Made by a program: the position numbers and the translations under genes
Shown here: positions 52,888 to 62,061 of the stretch, in pieces
Layout of the letters: each line of letters starts with the position of its first letter
Numbering within the stretch: the stretch's first letter is position 1
The notes under the pieces: model-generated
Told to the model about the DNA's origin: nothing
Database searches by the model: none
The model's input: the letters and a program-made list of their open reading frames with translations, nothing else
DNA from: Albidovulum denitrificans
Lineage (GTDB): Bacteria; Pseudomonadota; Alphaproteobacteria; Rhodobacterales; Rhodobacteraceae
DNA: 64,000 nt
Reading direction: 5' to 3'
Assembly (NCBI RefSeq): GCF_002973535.1
Contig: NZ_PVEP01000001.1
Coordinates: 1,109,011 to 1,173,010 of the forward strand

Positions 52888-54092
52888 AGAACGCTCCTTC
52901 CCGGCCCTTGCGACGGAACGCCCAGATGCGCGGCAACCGTGGCCGCGACATCGGTGAAGGCGATCTGGCCAAGGCCGCCCGCCCCCGCGCCCGCCATTAC
53001 GACCGGGACGCGCTCGCGGGTGTGGTCGGTGCCAACCCATGTCGGATCGTTGCCGTGATCGGCGGTGAAGATCGCCAGATCGCCGGGCCGCAGCGCCGCA
53101 AGGAAGCCCGCCACCTGCCCGTCGAACCATTCCAGCGCACGGGCATAGCCCGAGACGTCGCGGCGGTGGCCGTAGAGCGTGTCGAATTCCACGAAGTTCG
53201 CAAAGGTCAAGGACCCACCCTCAGCCCCCTCAACCGCCGCCATCAGATGTTCGAAAAGGACAGAATCCGTCCCCTTCCTCACATCGTCTATCCCGCGCAT
53301 GGAGAAGATGTCGCCGATCTTGCCGATGGCATGGACCTTGCGCCCGGCGGCGTGGACCCAGTCGCAGAGCGTCGGCGACGGCGGCGCGATCGCGTAGTCA
53401 TGACGGTTGGCGGTGCGGCGGAAATTTCCCGGCCCGCCGGTGAAGGGCCGCGCAATCACGCGGCCGACCTTCATCGCATGCAGCCGGGGCGCGATGTCCT
53501 GGCAGAGCTGCAACAGCCGGTCGAGGCCAAAGCTTTCCTCATGGCAGGCGATCTGAAACACGCTGTCAGCCGAAGTGTAGCAGATCGGCCAGCCGGTGCG
53601 CATGTGTTCGGCGCAGTGTTCCTCGATGATCGGAACGCCTGAGGCATGGCAATTGCCCAGCGTGCCGCCCGCGCCGCAAAGCCGCGCCACCTCATCCATC
53701 AGGTCCTGCGGGAAGGCGGGGACGGTGTCGGGGAAATAGTGCCAGTCCCACGGCACCGGGACACCCGCCAGTTCCCAATGCCCGGACGGCGTGTCCTTGC
53801 CGCGCGACACCTCTGTCGCCGCGCCCCAGCGCCCGGCGGGGTCGGCGGTGAGCCCCGGCATATCGGCGCCCGAGGCCAGCCGCACCGCCGCGCCCAGCCC
53901 CAGCGCATCGAGGTTGGGCATCCTCAAGGGGCCGCTCCGCCCCTCCTCGGCCCGGCCCCCGGCGCAGGCGGCGGCAATATGGCCCAGCGTAGAGGCGCCG
54001 GTATCGGGTACATCGCCGTTGAAGAACGTATCGGCATCGGGCGCGCCGCCCGCGCCGACGCTGTCCATCACGATCAGGAAGGCGCGGGTCAT
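52884..54092 (-). CDS. deoB: Phosphopentomutase
   Basis: A 402-residue member of the alkaline phosphatase-like fold that interconverts (deoxy)ribose 1-phosphate and 5-phosphate. Metal ligands are in MDSVGAGGAPDADTF, the pair FVEFDTLYGHRRD and TADHGNDPTWVGTDHTRE. It handles pentose 1-phosphate from deoA. Overlaps by 4 nt with add (downstream) and deoA (upstream) support a single transcript with coupled translation. Confidence 0.96.
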   Translation of the reverse strand: MTRAFLIVMDSVGAGGAPDADTFFNGDVPDTGASTLGHIAAACAGGRAEEGRSGPLRMPNLDALGLGAAVRLASGADMPGLTADPAGRWGAATEVSRGKDTPSGHWELAGVPVPWDWHYFPDTVPAFPQDLMDEVARLCGAGGTLGNCHASGVPIIEEHCAEHMRTGWPICYTSADSVFQIACHEESFGLDRLLQLCQDIAPRLHAMKVGRVIARPFTGGPGNFRRTANRHDYAIAPPSPTLCDWVHAAGRKVHAIGKIGDIFSMRGIDDVRKGTDSVLFEHLMAAVEGAEGGSLTFANFVEFDTLYGHRRDVSGYARALEWFDGQVAGFLAALRPGDLAIFTADHGNDPTWVGTDHTRERVPVVMAGAGAGGLGQIAFTDVAATVAAHLGVPSQGPGRSVL

Positions 54093-55402
54093 GCGACGAT
54101 CCTGTCATGGATCAGGGGCGGTTCTTCGGGGTCGTCCTCACCGATCCGGTAGGCGGCGATCACGGCGGCCAGCGCCGCCTCGGCATCCCCGTCGCTGGCG
54201 GCGTGGATGCGGGCGATGGTTTCGCCTGCCGCCAGCGGCTCACCAATCGGCATCATGTCCGACAGGCCGACCGAGGGGTTGATCCTGTCGCCGCCCCGCA
54301 GCCGCCCGCCGCCCAGATGGACGACGGCATGGCCCAGCGCCTCGGCGTCGATTTCGGTCACGAACCCGGCGCGCGGCGCGGGAACGTCACGCACGACCCG
54401 CGCGGCGGGCAGCCGGTCGGGATAGCGGTCGACGAAATCGCCCGGTCCACCCAGCGCCGCGACCATGCGACCAAAGACCTCGGCCGCGCGGCCCGATGTC
54501 AGCGCCTCATCCACCTGATCGGCGCCGTCCTCTTCATCGCTCGCCAGCCCGCCCAGGACCAGCGCCTCGGCCCCCAACGCAACGGTCACGTCCCAAAGCG
54601 CCTGATTGACGGCGTTGCCGGTCATCGTCTCCATCGCCTCAAGCACCTCAAGCGCGTTCCCGGCAGAGGAGGCGAGCGGCTGGTTCATGTCGGTGATGAG
54701 CGCCGCCGCCCGGCACCCCGCCCCTTCCGCCGTCGCGACCAGCGATTTCGCCAGCGCCTCGGCCCGGTCCATTGTCTTCATGAAGGCGCCGGTGCCGACC
54801 TTGACGTCCAAGACAAGGCCCTGAAGCCCGGCGGCGAGTTTCTTCGACAGGATGGAGGCAGTGATAAGGTCAATGGATTCGACCGTCCCGGTGACGTCGC
54901 GGATCGCATAAAGGCGGCGGTCGGCGGGGGCGATGTCCCCGGTCGCGCCGATGATCGCACAGCCGGTATCGGCGACAAGGCGATGCAGGTCGTCGGTCGA
55001 AATATCGGTGCGATAGCCCGGTATCGCCTCAAGCTTGTCCAGCGTGCCGCCGGTATGGCCAAGCCCGCGGCCCGAGATCATCGGCACATAGGCCCCGCAA
55101 GCCGCCAGCGCCGGGGCGAGCAGGAGCGACGTGCAATCGCCGATCCCCCCGGTCGAATGCTTGTCGAGAACCGGCCCCGGCAAGGCCCAGTCCAGCACCT
55201 GCCCGCTATCGCGCATCGCCAGTGTCAGGCCCACCCTTTCGGCCTCGGACAGCCCGTTGAGGAAAACCGCCATCGCGAAAGCGCCCGCCTGCGCATCGGT
55301 CACCCCGTCCGAGGCAAGTCCATCGGCGAACCATTCCGCCGACGCCCCCGGCAGGCCCTTGCGGTCGCGCAGCGCGGCAATGATGGTCCGGGCGTCCGGC
55401 AT
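54089..55402 (-). CDS. deoA: Thymidine phosphorylase
   Basis: A 437-residue pyrimidine nucleoside phosphorylase. The phosphate and substrate motif VLDKHSTGGIGDCTSLLLAP is clear, along with SGRGLGHTGGTLDKLEAIPGY and VGTGAFMKT. It releases thymine or uracil and (deoxy)ribose 1-phosphate, which deoB then isomerises. The start at 55402 overlaps the stop of cdd as TGATG; the longer frame upstream runs through cdd. Confidence 0.95.
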   Translation of the reverse strand: MPDARTIIAALRDRKGLPGASAEWFADGLASDGVTDAQAGAFAMAVFLNGLSEAERVGLTLAMRDSGQVLDWALPGPVLDKHSTGGIGDCTSLLLAPALAACGAYVPMISGRGLGHTGGTLDKLEAIPGYRTDISTDDLHRLVADTGCAIIGATGDIAPADRRLYAIRDVTGTVESIDLITASILSKKLAAGLQGLVLDVKVGTGAFMKTMDRAEALAKSLVATAEGAGCRAAALITDMNQPLASSAGNALEVLEAMETMTGNAVNQALWDVTVALGAEALVLGGLASDEEDGADQVDEALTSGRAAEVFGRMVAALGGPGDFVDRYPDRLPAARVVRDVPAPRAGFVTEIDAEALGHAVVHLGGGRLRGGDRINPSVGLSDMMPIGEPLAAGETIARIHAASDGDAEAALAAVIAAYRIGEDDPEEPPLIHDRIVA

Positions 55403-55803
55403 CACGACCTGTCCATGTGGCCCGCGCCGAAACTGCCCGGAAGCAGATCGCCGATGGAGGTTTCCAGCGTCGCGCCCTCGACCGTGGCCAGCGTCACCTT
55501 GACGTCGTGGCGCCCGAACTCCGCCAGTTTCTGCCGACAGCCGCCGCAGGGCGGCACCGGGTGCGGGCAATCGGCGATGACGGCGACCTCACGCAACTCC
55601 GTCTCGCCCGCCGCGACCATGGCGGCGATGGCGCCCGCCTCGGCACAGGTGCCTTCGGGATAGGCGGCGTTTTCGACGTTGCAGCCCTGATAGATCCGCC
55701 CCGACGCCCCGCGTACCGCCGCGCCGACCTTGAAATGCGAATAGGGCGCATAGGCGTTGTCGCGCACCGCCGTGGCGGCCTTCAGCAATGTCTCATACCC
55801 CAT
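55402..55803 (-). CDS. cdd: Cytidine deaminase
   Basis: A 133-residue zinc deaminase, the homotetrameric short form. The zinc-binding signatures are GTCAEAGAI (C-A-E) and PPCGGCRQKLAEF. It converts cytidine and deoxycytidine to uridine forms that deoA then phosphorolyses. It is the first gene of the operon cdd-deoA-deoB-add-upp; every junction overlaps by 1 to 8 nt. The 182-nt interval to the divergent maeB gene must hold the operon promoter. Confidence 0.95.
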   Translation of the reverse strand: MGYETLLKAATAVRDNAYAPYSHFKVGAAVRGASGRIYQGCNVENAAYPEGTCAEAGAIAAMVAAGETELREVAVIADCPHPVPPCGGCRQKLAEFGRHDVKVTLATVEGATLETSIGDLLPGSFGAGHMDRS

Positions 55804-55985
55804 CTCGCCCTCTTTTCATTGCGGACCGGTCCCCTCGCCCGCGACTTTAGGTCCGCCCCGCGCGATTCAGAAGCGGAATCCAACCACGCGGCCCCTTGAC
55901 CCTGCGGCGAAGGCCCGTCGCGGAAGGTCCCTTCCGTGTCCCCGGAAGATAGTTTAGCGTTAAATGAAACAGCGGAGGACAGGAC

Positions 55986-58265
55986 GTGGACGAGACCAGA
56001 CAGGAAAACGCGCGTCAGGCCGCCCTTGACTATCACGAGCATCCCAAGCCCGGAAAGCTTGAGATCCGCGCCACCAAGCCGCTTGCCAACGGCCGCGACC
56101 TGGCCCGCGCCTATTCCCCCGGCGTGGCCGAGGCCTGTCTTGAGATCAAGGCCGATCCCGCCACCGTCAGCCGCTACACCGCGCGCGGCAATCTCGTCGC
56201 CGTCGTCACCAATGGCACCGCCGTGCTGGGCCTTGGCAATATCGGTGCGATGGCGTCAAAGCCGGTGATGGAGGGCAAGGCGGTCCTGTTCAAGAAATTC
56301 GCCAATATCGACTGCTTCGACATCGAGGTGAACGAACCCGACCCGGAAAAGCTGGCCGACATCGTCTGCGCGCTGGAACCGACCTTCGGCGCGATCAACC
56401 TTGAGGACATCAAGGCGCCCGACTGCTTCATCGTCGAACGGCTTTGCCGCGAGCGGATGAATATCCCGGTCTTTCACGACGACCAGCATGGCACCGCCAT
56501 CGTGGTCGGCGCGGCGGCGACCAATGCGCTGCACGTCGCGGGCAAGGATTTCGACAAGATCAAAGTCGTCTCTACCGGCGGCGGCGCGGCGGGGATCGCC
56601 TGCCTCGACATGTTGCTGAAGCTGGGCGTGCGGCGCGAGAATGTCTGGCTTTGCGACATTGAGGGCCTCGTCTACCACGGCCGCGAAAGCCAGATGACGC
56701 CGCAGAAGGCCGCCTATGCGCAAGGCACCGCCCCCGCGACGCTGGAGGAGGTGATCGAGGGCGCGGACATGTTCCTTGGCCTGTCCGGTCCCGGTGTCCT
56801 GACGCCCGCGATGGTCGCGAAGATGACCGCCCAGCCCATCGTCTTCGCGCTGGCCAACCCCACGCCCGAGATCCTGCCCGATGAGGTGCGTTCCGTCGCG
56901 CCCGATGCCATCATCGCCACGGGCCGCAGCGATTTCCCGAACCAGGTCAACAACGTCCTTTGCTTTCCCTTCATCTTCCGCGGCGCGCTGGATGTCGGCG
57001 CGACGACGATCAACGATGAGATGGAACTGGCCTGCATCGACGGCATCGCGGCCCTTGCCCGCGCCACCACGAGCGCCGAGGCGGCGGCGGCCTATCGCGG
57101 CGAAAAGCTGACCTTTGGCCCCGATTACCTGATCCCGAAGCCCTTCGATCCGCGCCTGATCGGCACCGTCGCCTCCTCGGTCGCGCGGGCGGCGATGGAA
57201 ACCGGCGTCGCGACGCGGCCGATCGAGGATCTGGACAGCTACCGGCGCAAGCTTGACGGCTCGGTCTTCAAATCCGCCCTTATCATGCGGCCGGTCTTCG
57301 AGGCCGCGCGCAGCGCCAACCGCCGCATCGTCTTTTCCGAAGGCGAGGATGAGCGGGTCCTGCGCGCCGCCAACGCGATGCTGGAGGAGATGACCGACAG
57401 CCCGATCCTGATCGGCCGCCCCGAGGTGATCGAGCGGCGCTGCGAACGCGCGGGCCTGCCGATCCGGCCCGGTCGGGATTTTGAGATCGTGAACCCCGAA
57501 AACGACCCGCGTTACCGCGACTACTGGGGCAGCTATCACGACCTGATGGCGCGCCGGGGCGTCACGCCCGACCTTGCCCGCGCGATCATGCGCACCAACA
57601 CCACCGCCATCGCCGCCATCGCCGTTCACCGGGGCGATGCCGACAGCATGATCTGCGGCACCTTCGGGCAGTTCGGCTGGCACCTGAACTATATCAGCCA
57701 GGTCCTGGCCCGCGACGGGCTGACGGCGCATGGCGCGCTGAGCCTGATGATCCAGGAAGACGGCCCGATCTTCATCGCCGACACCCATGTGAACGCCGTC
57801 CCCACGCCCGAACAGATCGCGACGACGATCATCGGCGCCGCCCGCCATGCCCGCCGTTTCGGGGTGACGCCGAAGGTGGCGCTGTGTTCGCATTCGAACT
57901 TCGGCAGCCTCCAGTCGGATTCGGGCGTGCGGATGCGCGCCGCGATCGCGCTTCTGGACCAGCGCGGAGTCGATTTCACCTATGAGGGCGAGATGTCGGC
58001 CGATGCCGCGCTGGACCCGGAACTGCGCGAACGCATCCTGCCCGGCAGCCGGATCGAGGGCGCGGCGAATATCCTCGTCTTCGCCTATACGGATGCCGCC
58101 AACACCGCGCGCAACATGCTCAAGCACAAGGCGGGCGGGCTTGAGGTCGGGCCGATCCTGATGGGGATGGGCAACAAGGCCCATATCGTGACCCCGTCGA
58201 TCACCGCGCGGGGGCTTTTGAACATGTCCGCCATCGCCGGGACGCCGGTCACGCATTACGGTTGA
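55986..58265 (+). CDS. maeB: NADP-dependent malic enzyme, MaeB type
   Basis: A 759-residue two-part protein. The first 430 residues are a malic enzyme ([48 protein letters not shown]) decarboxylating malate to pyruvate, and the C-terminal 320 residues resemble phosphotransacetylase ([16 protein letters not shown] to [13 protein letters not shown]), which regulates rather than catalyses in known MaeB proteins. The start is GTG 55986 with GGAGGACAGGAC upstream; no ATG fits the family N terminus. It diverges from the nucleoside operon. Confidence 0.95.
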   Translation: MDETRQENARQAALDYHEHPKPGKLEIRATKPLANGRDLARAYSPGVAEACLEIKADPATVSRYTARGNLVAVVTNGTAVLGLGNIGAMASKPVMEGKAVLFKKFANIDCFDIEVNEPDPEKLADIVCALEPTFGAINLEDIKAPDCFIVERLCRERMNIPVFHDDQHGTAIVVGAAATNALHVAGKDFDKIKVVSTGGGAAGIACLDMLLKLGVRRENVWLCDIEGLVYHGRESQMTPQKAAYAQGTAPATLEEVIEGADMFLGLSGPGVLTPAMVAKMTAQPIVFALANPTPEILPDEVRSVAPDAIIATGRSDFPNQVNNVLCFPFIFRGALDVGATTINDEMELACIDGIAALARATTSAEAAAAYRGEKLTFGPDYLIPKPFDPRLIGTVASSVARAAMETGVATRPIEDLDSYRRKLDGSVFKSALIMRPVFEAARSANRRIVFSEGEDERVLRAANAMLEEMTDSPILIGRPEVIERRCERAGLPIRPGRDFEIVNPENDPRYRDYWGSYHDLMARRGVTPDLARAIMRTNTTAIAAIAVHRGDADSMICGTFGQFGWHLNYISQVLARDGLTAHGALSLMIQEDGPIFIADTHVNAVPTPEQIATTIIGAARHARRFGVTPKVALCSHSNFGSLQSDSGVRMRAAIALLDQRGVDFTYEGEMSADAALDPELRERILPGSRIEGAANILVFAYTDAANTARNMLKHKAGGLEVGPILMGMGNKAHIVTPSITARGLLNMSAIAGTPVTHYG

Positions 58266-58286
58266 GCAGGCGCCGGGCCGGGCCGG

Positions 58287-58377
58287 TTTGCAAACACGGC
58301 CCGGCATCGCCTGCGATTTTTACCCGAAAAACGACATTTGCAAATCATTGCGCCCCGCCGCCCCGCGGTTCTGCAAA
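58287..58377 (+). promoter_or_regulatory. Three TTTGCAAA-type sites ahead of propionyl-CoA synthetase
   Basis: TTTGCAAA occurs at 58287-58294 and 58337-58344, and a variant TCTGCAAA at 58370-58377, all in the gap before prpE. TTTGCAAA half-sites are, as I recall, the recognition element of ScfR/PccR short-chain acyl-CoA regulators in Rhodobacter. The first site lies inside a GC hairpin (CCGGGCC...GGCCCGG) just behind maeB. Confidence 0.6.
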
Positions 58378-58471
58378 TTCTTCCGCCCCCGCCCCGGATG
58401 TGAACGGTAACGCGCTTGCCCGGTGCGTTTTCGCTCCGTAACAGTTGCATAGCAGTTCGGAGGAGAATGCC

Positions 58472-60364
58472 ATGTCGTATGAGGATGTCTACAGTAGCTG
58501 GAAGACCCACCCGGATGCGTTCTGGATGAAGGCGGCCGAGGCCATCGACTGGGTCGAACCGCCGAGCAAGGCGCTCTTCTCCGAGAATGCACCGCTTTAC
58601 GAATGGTTCTCTGACGGCATGGTCAACACCTGCTGGAATGCCGTCGACCGCCATGTGGAGGCCGGACGCGGAGAGCAGCTGGCCATCATCCATGACAGCC
58701 CGATCACCCATTCCACCAAGGGCATCACCTATCGCGAGCTGCGCGACCGCGTGGCAAGCCTTGCCGGGGCGCTGAAGGCCAAGGGCGTCGGCAAGGGCGA
58801 CCGCGTCATCATCTACATGCCGATGGTGCCAGAAGCGCTTGAGGCGATGCTGGCCTGTTCCCGCCTCGGCGCGATCCATTCGGTCGTCTTCGGCGGCTTC
58901 GCGGCGCATGAGCTGGCCGTGCGGATCGACGACGCCACACCGAAGGCGATCATCGCGGCGTCCTGCGGGCTCGAACCCGGCCGGGTCGTGCATTACAAGC
59001 CGCTTCTCGATGCCGCCATCGACCAGGCGAAGCACAAACCCGATTTCTGCGTCATCCTGCAACGCGAGCAGGAGGTGGCGAAACTGGTCGAAGGGCGCGA
59101 CTTCGGCTGGCATGCGTTCCAGTATGGCGTTGAGCCTGCCGATTGCGTTCCGGTCGAGGGCAACCACCCGGTCTATATCCTCTATACCTCAGGCACGACC
59201 GGCGCGCCGAAAGGCGTGGTGCGACCGACCGCCGGCCACCTCGTCGCGCTGAACTGGACGATGAAGAACCTTTACAACGTCGGGGCGGGCGACGTGTTCT
59301 GGGCCGCCTCGGACGTGGGCTGGGTCGTCGGGCATTCCTATATCTGCTACGGGCCGCTGATCGCGGGCTGCACGACGATCGTGTTCGAGGGCAAGCCGGT
59401 CGGCACGCCCGACGCGGGCACCTTCTGGCGCGTGATCCAGAACCACAAGGTGAAGTCGTTCTTCACCGCGCCCACGGCGCTGCGCGCGATCAAGCGCGAG
59501 GACCCGAACGGGGAGCTGATCAAGGAATACAACCTGCGCCACCTTCAGGCCCTGTTCCTTGCGGGTGAGCGTGCGGACCCCGACACGATCAAATGGGCGC
59601 AGCGCCACCTGCGCGTGCCGGTGATCGACCACTGGTGGCAGACCGAAACCGGCTGGGCCATCGCCGGGAACCCGCTCGGGATCGAGGAACTGCCGGTCAA
59701 GATCGGCTCCCCCTCTGTCCCGATGCCGGGCTATGACGTGAAGGTGCTGGACGAAGGCGGCCATCCGGTGAAATCGGGCGATCTTGGCGCCATCGCGGTC
59801 AAGCTGCCGCTGCCGCCGGGAACGCTGCCGGGCCTGTGGAACGCGGAAGAGCGGTTTCGCAAAAGCTACCTCACCCAGTTCCCCGGCTATTACGAAACCG
59901 GCGACGCGGGCTATATCGACGAGGACGGCTATCTCTACATCATGGCGCGCACCGACGATGTCATCAACGTCGCGGGCCATCGCCTGTCCACAGGTGCTAT
60001 GGAAGAGGTTCTGGCGGGCCATGACGACGTCGCCGAATGCGCGGTCATCGGCGTGGCCGACCAGTTGAAGGGCCAGATGCCGCTGGGCTTTCTCTGCCTG
60101 AACAAGGGGACCAACCGTCCCTCGGAAGAGATCGTCAAGGAATGCGTCAAGCTGGTGCGCAACCAGATCGGCCCCGTCGCGGCCTTCAAGCTGGCCTGCG
60201 TCGTCGACCGGCTGCCCAAGACCCGGTCGGGCAAGATCCTGCGCGCGACCATGGTCAAGATCGCCGATGGCGAGACCTACAAGATGCCCGCAACCATCGA
60301 CGATCCGGCCATCCTGGATGAGATTGCAACAGCATTGAAGGGGCTGGGCTATCCGTCACAGTGA
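58472..60364 (+). CDS. prpE: Propionyl-CoA synthetase
   Basis: A 630-residue acyl-adenylate ligase of the acetyl/propionyl-CoA synthetase group. Landmarks are an N-terminal ACAS region (YEDVYSSWKTHPDAFWMKAAEAIDW), the ATP motif YILYTSGTTGAPKGVVR, the acetyl-CoA-synthetase-type segment VIDHWWQTETGWAIAGNP, and the acetylatable catalytic lysine in KTRSGKILRATM. Length and these segments are close to PrpE of Rhodobacterales. It makes propionyl-CoA from propionate and may also accept acrylate or acetate. ATG 58472 follows GGAGGAGAATGCC. Confidence 0.93.
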   Translation: MSYEDVYSSWKTHPDAFWMKAAEAIDWVEPPSKALFSENAPLYEWFSDGMVNTCWNAVDRHVEAGRGEQLAIIHDSPITHSTKGITYRELRDRVASLAGALKAKGVGKGDRVIIYMPMVPEALEAMLACSRLGAIHSVVFGGFAAHELAVRIDDATPKAIIAASCGLEPGRVVHYKPLLDAAIDQAKHKPDFCVILQREQEVAKLVEGRDFGWHAFQYGVEPADCVPVEGNHPVYILYTSGTTGAPKGVVRPTAGHLVALNWTMKNLYNVGAGDVFWAASDVGWVVGHSYICYGPLIAGCTTIVFEGKPVGTPDAGTFWRVIQNHKVKSFFTAPTALRAIKREDPNGELIKEYNLRHLQALFLAGERADPDTIKWAQRHLRVPVIDHWWQTETGWAIAGNPLGIEELPVKIGSPSVPMPGYDVKVLDEGGHPVKSGDLGAIAVKLPLPPGTLPGLWNAEERFRKSYLTQFPGYYETGDAGYIDEDGYLYIMARTDDVINVAGHRLSTGAMEEVLAGHDDVAECAVIGVADQLKGQMPLGFLCLNKGTNRPSEEIVKECVKLVRNQIGPVAAFKLACVVDRLPKTRSGKILRATMVKIADGETYKMPATIDDPAILDEIATALKGLGYPSQ

Positions 60365-60393
60365 CTTTGCGCCACAAATCGCGAAACAATCGG

Positions 60394-60426
60394 GTCCGGC
60401 CGCGTGATTTATCATGCGCGCCGGAC
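60394..60426 (+). terminator. Bulged hairpin behind prpE
   Basis: GTCCGGC (60394-60400) pairs with GCCGGAC (60420-60426), and the inside GCGTGAT / ATCATGCG pairs further with a bulge. No T run follows, so the role as terminator is uncertain. Confidence 0.35.
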
Positions 60427-60537
60427 CTGTCGTTTCAGACAAGTTGGAGGAATGCGTTTCGTCGCATAGAAAGCAAACATCATGCAACCTCCACTTGTGT
60501 TCAGATTTCGACCGAGGGCAGTTCCAGGTAAAGATTG

Positions 60538-62061
60538 ATGCAACTCGGCCGAACGCAGAATAACGGCGACGACGGATCGACCGACGCGGGGAACATGAAC
60601 CTTCTGGGTCATGACGTCCGCGCCGCCGTCTCCGACATCATCGGCGGGCTGCGCCTGATCGATCAGGCGGGGATGGACCCGGCCACGCGGCTGCAACTGG
60701 AACGGGTCCGCACGTCAAGCGAAACGCTCGCCCGCCTTCTGGAAGAGGCGATGATCATTCTCTTCGGGGAAGACGCGACCTTTCCAAGGACAACGTCGAA
60801 TGTCCAGCTTGACCGCTTCTTTTACGACATCGAGATGCGCTGGTCCGGGCGGGCCACGGCCAAGGGGCTGACGCTGGCCTGTCACCGGGACGCGAACCTG
60901 CCGCAGGTCCTGACTGTCGACCGGATATCGCTGGACCGGATCCTGTCGAACATCCTGTCGAACGCGATCAAGTATACCGATCAAGGTACGGTCCGCATGG
61001 AGGTGGGCCTTGGCGCGACCGGCGGCCTTCGCATCGACGTCACCGATCAGGGACCGGGCTTTTCCACCGGCGCGCTTGACCGGCTGTTTCAGTATCAGGG
61101 CCGCCCCGAAGGCACCGGCAAACCCGGCCAGGGCCTTGGCATGCATATCTCCAAATACCTCTCCGGCTCTCTCGGCGGCACCATCGGGGTGGAGAATCTT
61201 GACGGCGGCGGGGCGCGGGTGACGCTGGAACTGCCGCCCTCGGTCTTCTCAAGCGCGGCGCGCGACGACCATCCCGACCTGCCGGACCTGAGCCGGACCA
61301 AGGTCCTTCTGGCCGAGGATAGTGAGACCAACCAGCTTGTGCTGGGCCAGATGCTGCGCCAGCTTGGCGCCGAATTCGAAACCGCGTCGGACGGGGTGCA
61401 GGCGCTCAACTGGCTTGAGCGTGAGGAATTCGACCTGGCCCTGATCGACATCGAGATGCCGCGCCTTGGCGGCATCGACGTGATCCGCACCGTGCGCGCC
61501 GATAACCGCGTCTATTCCCGGATGCCCATCGTCGCCATCACCGCCTATGTCCTCAGGGCGAACCGCGACGCGATCTATGCCGCGGGCGCCGATGCGATCC
61601 TCGCCAAGCCCATCGTCAGCCTTGAAACCTTCGGCCAGGCGATCGCGAATGTCCTGCGCCGCAGCGCGCTGACCGACGCAGAGGCCGCCATTCAGGTCGA
61701 GGAAGGGCTGGCGGAGTTCAACCGCGACTGCTTCGACCGGCTGATCGAGGTGGCGGGACCGGACGCCTCGCGCGAGTTGCTGATCCGGCTTGCCGCCGAC
61801 CTGCGCAATTGCGAACGCAATCTGGTCGCGGGCCTTGCCGAACACGACATGACCAAGATCCGCGCCGAAACCCATGTCCTGATCGCGCTGGCGGGCGCCG
61901 TGGGGGCCGAAAGGCTGTCGGGTCTGGCGCAGAACCTGAACGCCATCGCGCATCGGCAAAGCGAGGGCGACATCGCCACGCTGGGCGACGAATGCCTGGG
62001 ACAACTTGACCGGCTGATCCACTTCATCACCAAGGAAAAAGCCAGCCGGGGGGAGGCCTGA
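60538..62061 (+). CDS. Soluble hybrid histidine kinase with receiver and HPt domains
   Basis: A 507-residue protein without membrane helix or input domain. The dimerisation helix carries H25 in LLGHDVRAAVSDI, the ATPase domain has an N box NILSNAIKYTD, DQGPGFS and GQGLGMHISKYL, a receiver domain follows with D304 in LIDIEMP, and the C terminus is an HPt domain with candidate H446 in AETHVLIALAGAVGAERL. It can support the full chain His to Asp to His. The start is the ATG at 60538, not the TTG before it. The last base of its stop is the first of the next gene's ATG, so the downstream sigma-54 activator is the probable target. Confidence 0.88.
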   Translation: MQLGRTQNNGDDGSTDAGNMNLLGHDVRAAVSDIIGGLRLIDQAGMDPATRLQLERVRTSSETLARLLEEAMIILFGEDATFPRTTSNVQLDRFFYDIEMRWSGRATAKGLTLACHRDANLPQVLTVDRISLDRILSNILSNAIKYTDQGTVRMEVGLGATGGLRIDVTDQGPGFSTGALDRLFQYQGRPEGTGKPGQGLGMHISKYLSGSLGGTIGVENLDGGGARVTLELPPSVFSSAARDDHPDLPDLSRTKVLLAEDSETNQLVLGQMLRQLGAEFETASDGVQALNWLEREEFDLALIDIEMPRLGGIDVIRTVRADNRVYSRMPIVAITAYVLRANRDAIYAAGADAILAKPIVSLETFGQAIANVLRRSALTDAEAAIQVEEGLAEFNRDCFDRLIEVAGPDASRELLIRLAADLRNCERNLVAGLAEHDMTKIRAETHVLIALAGAVGAERLSGLAQNLNAIAHRQSEGDIATLGDECLGQLDRLIHFITKEKASRGEA

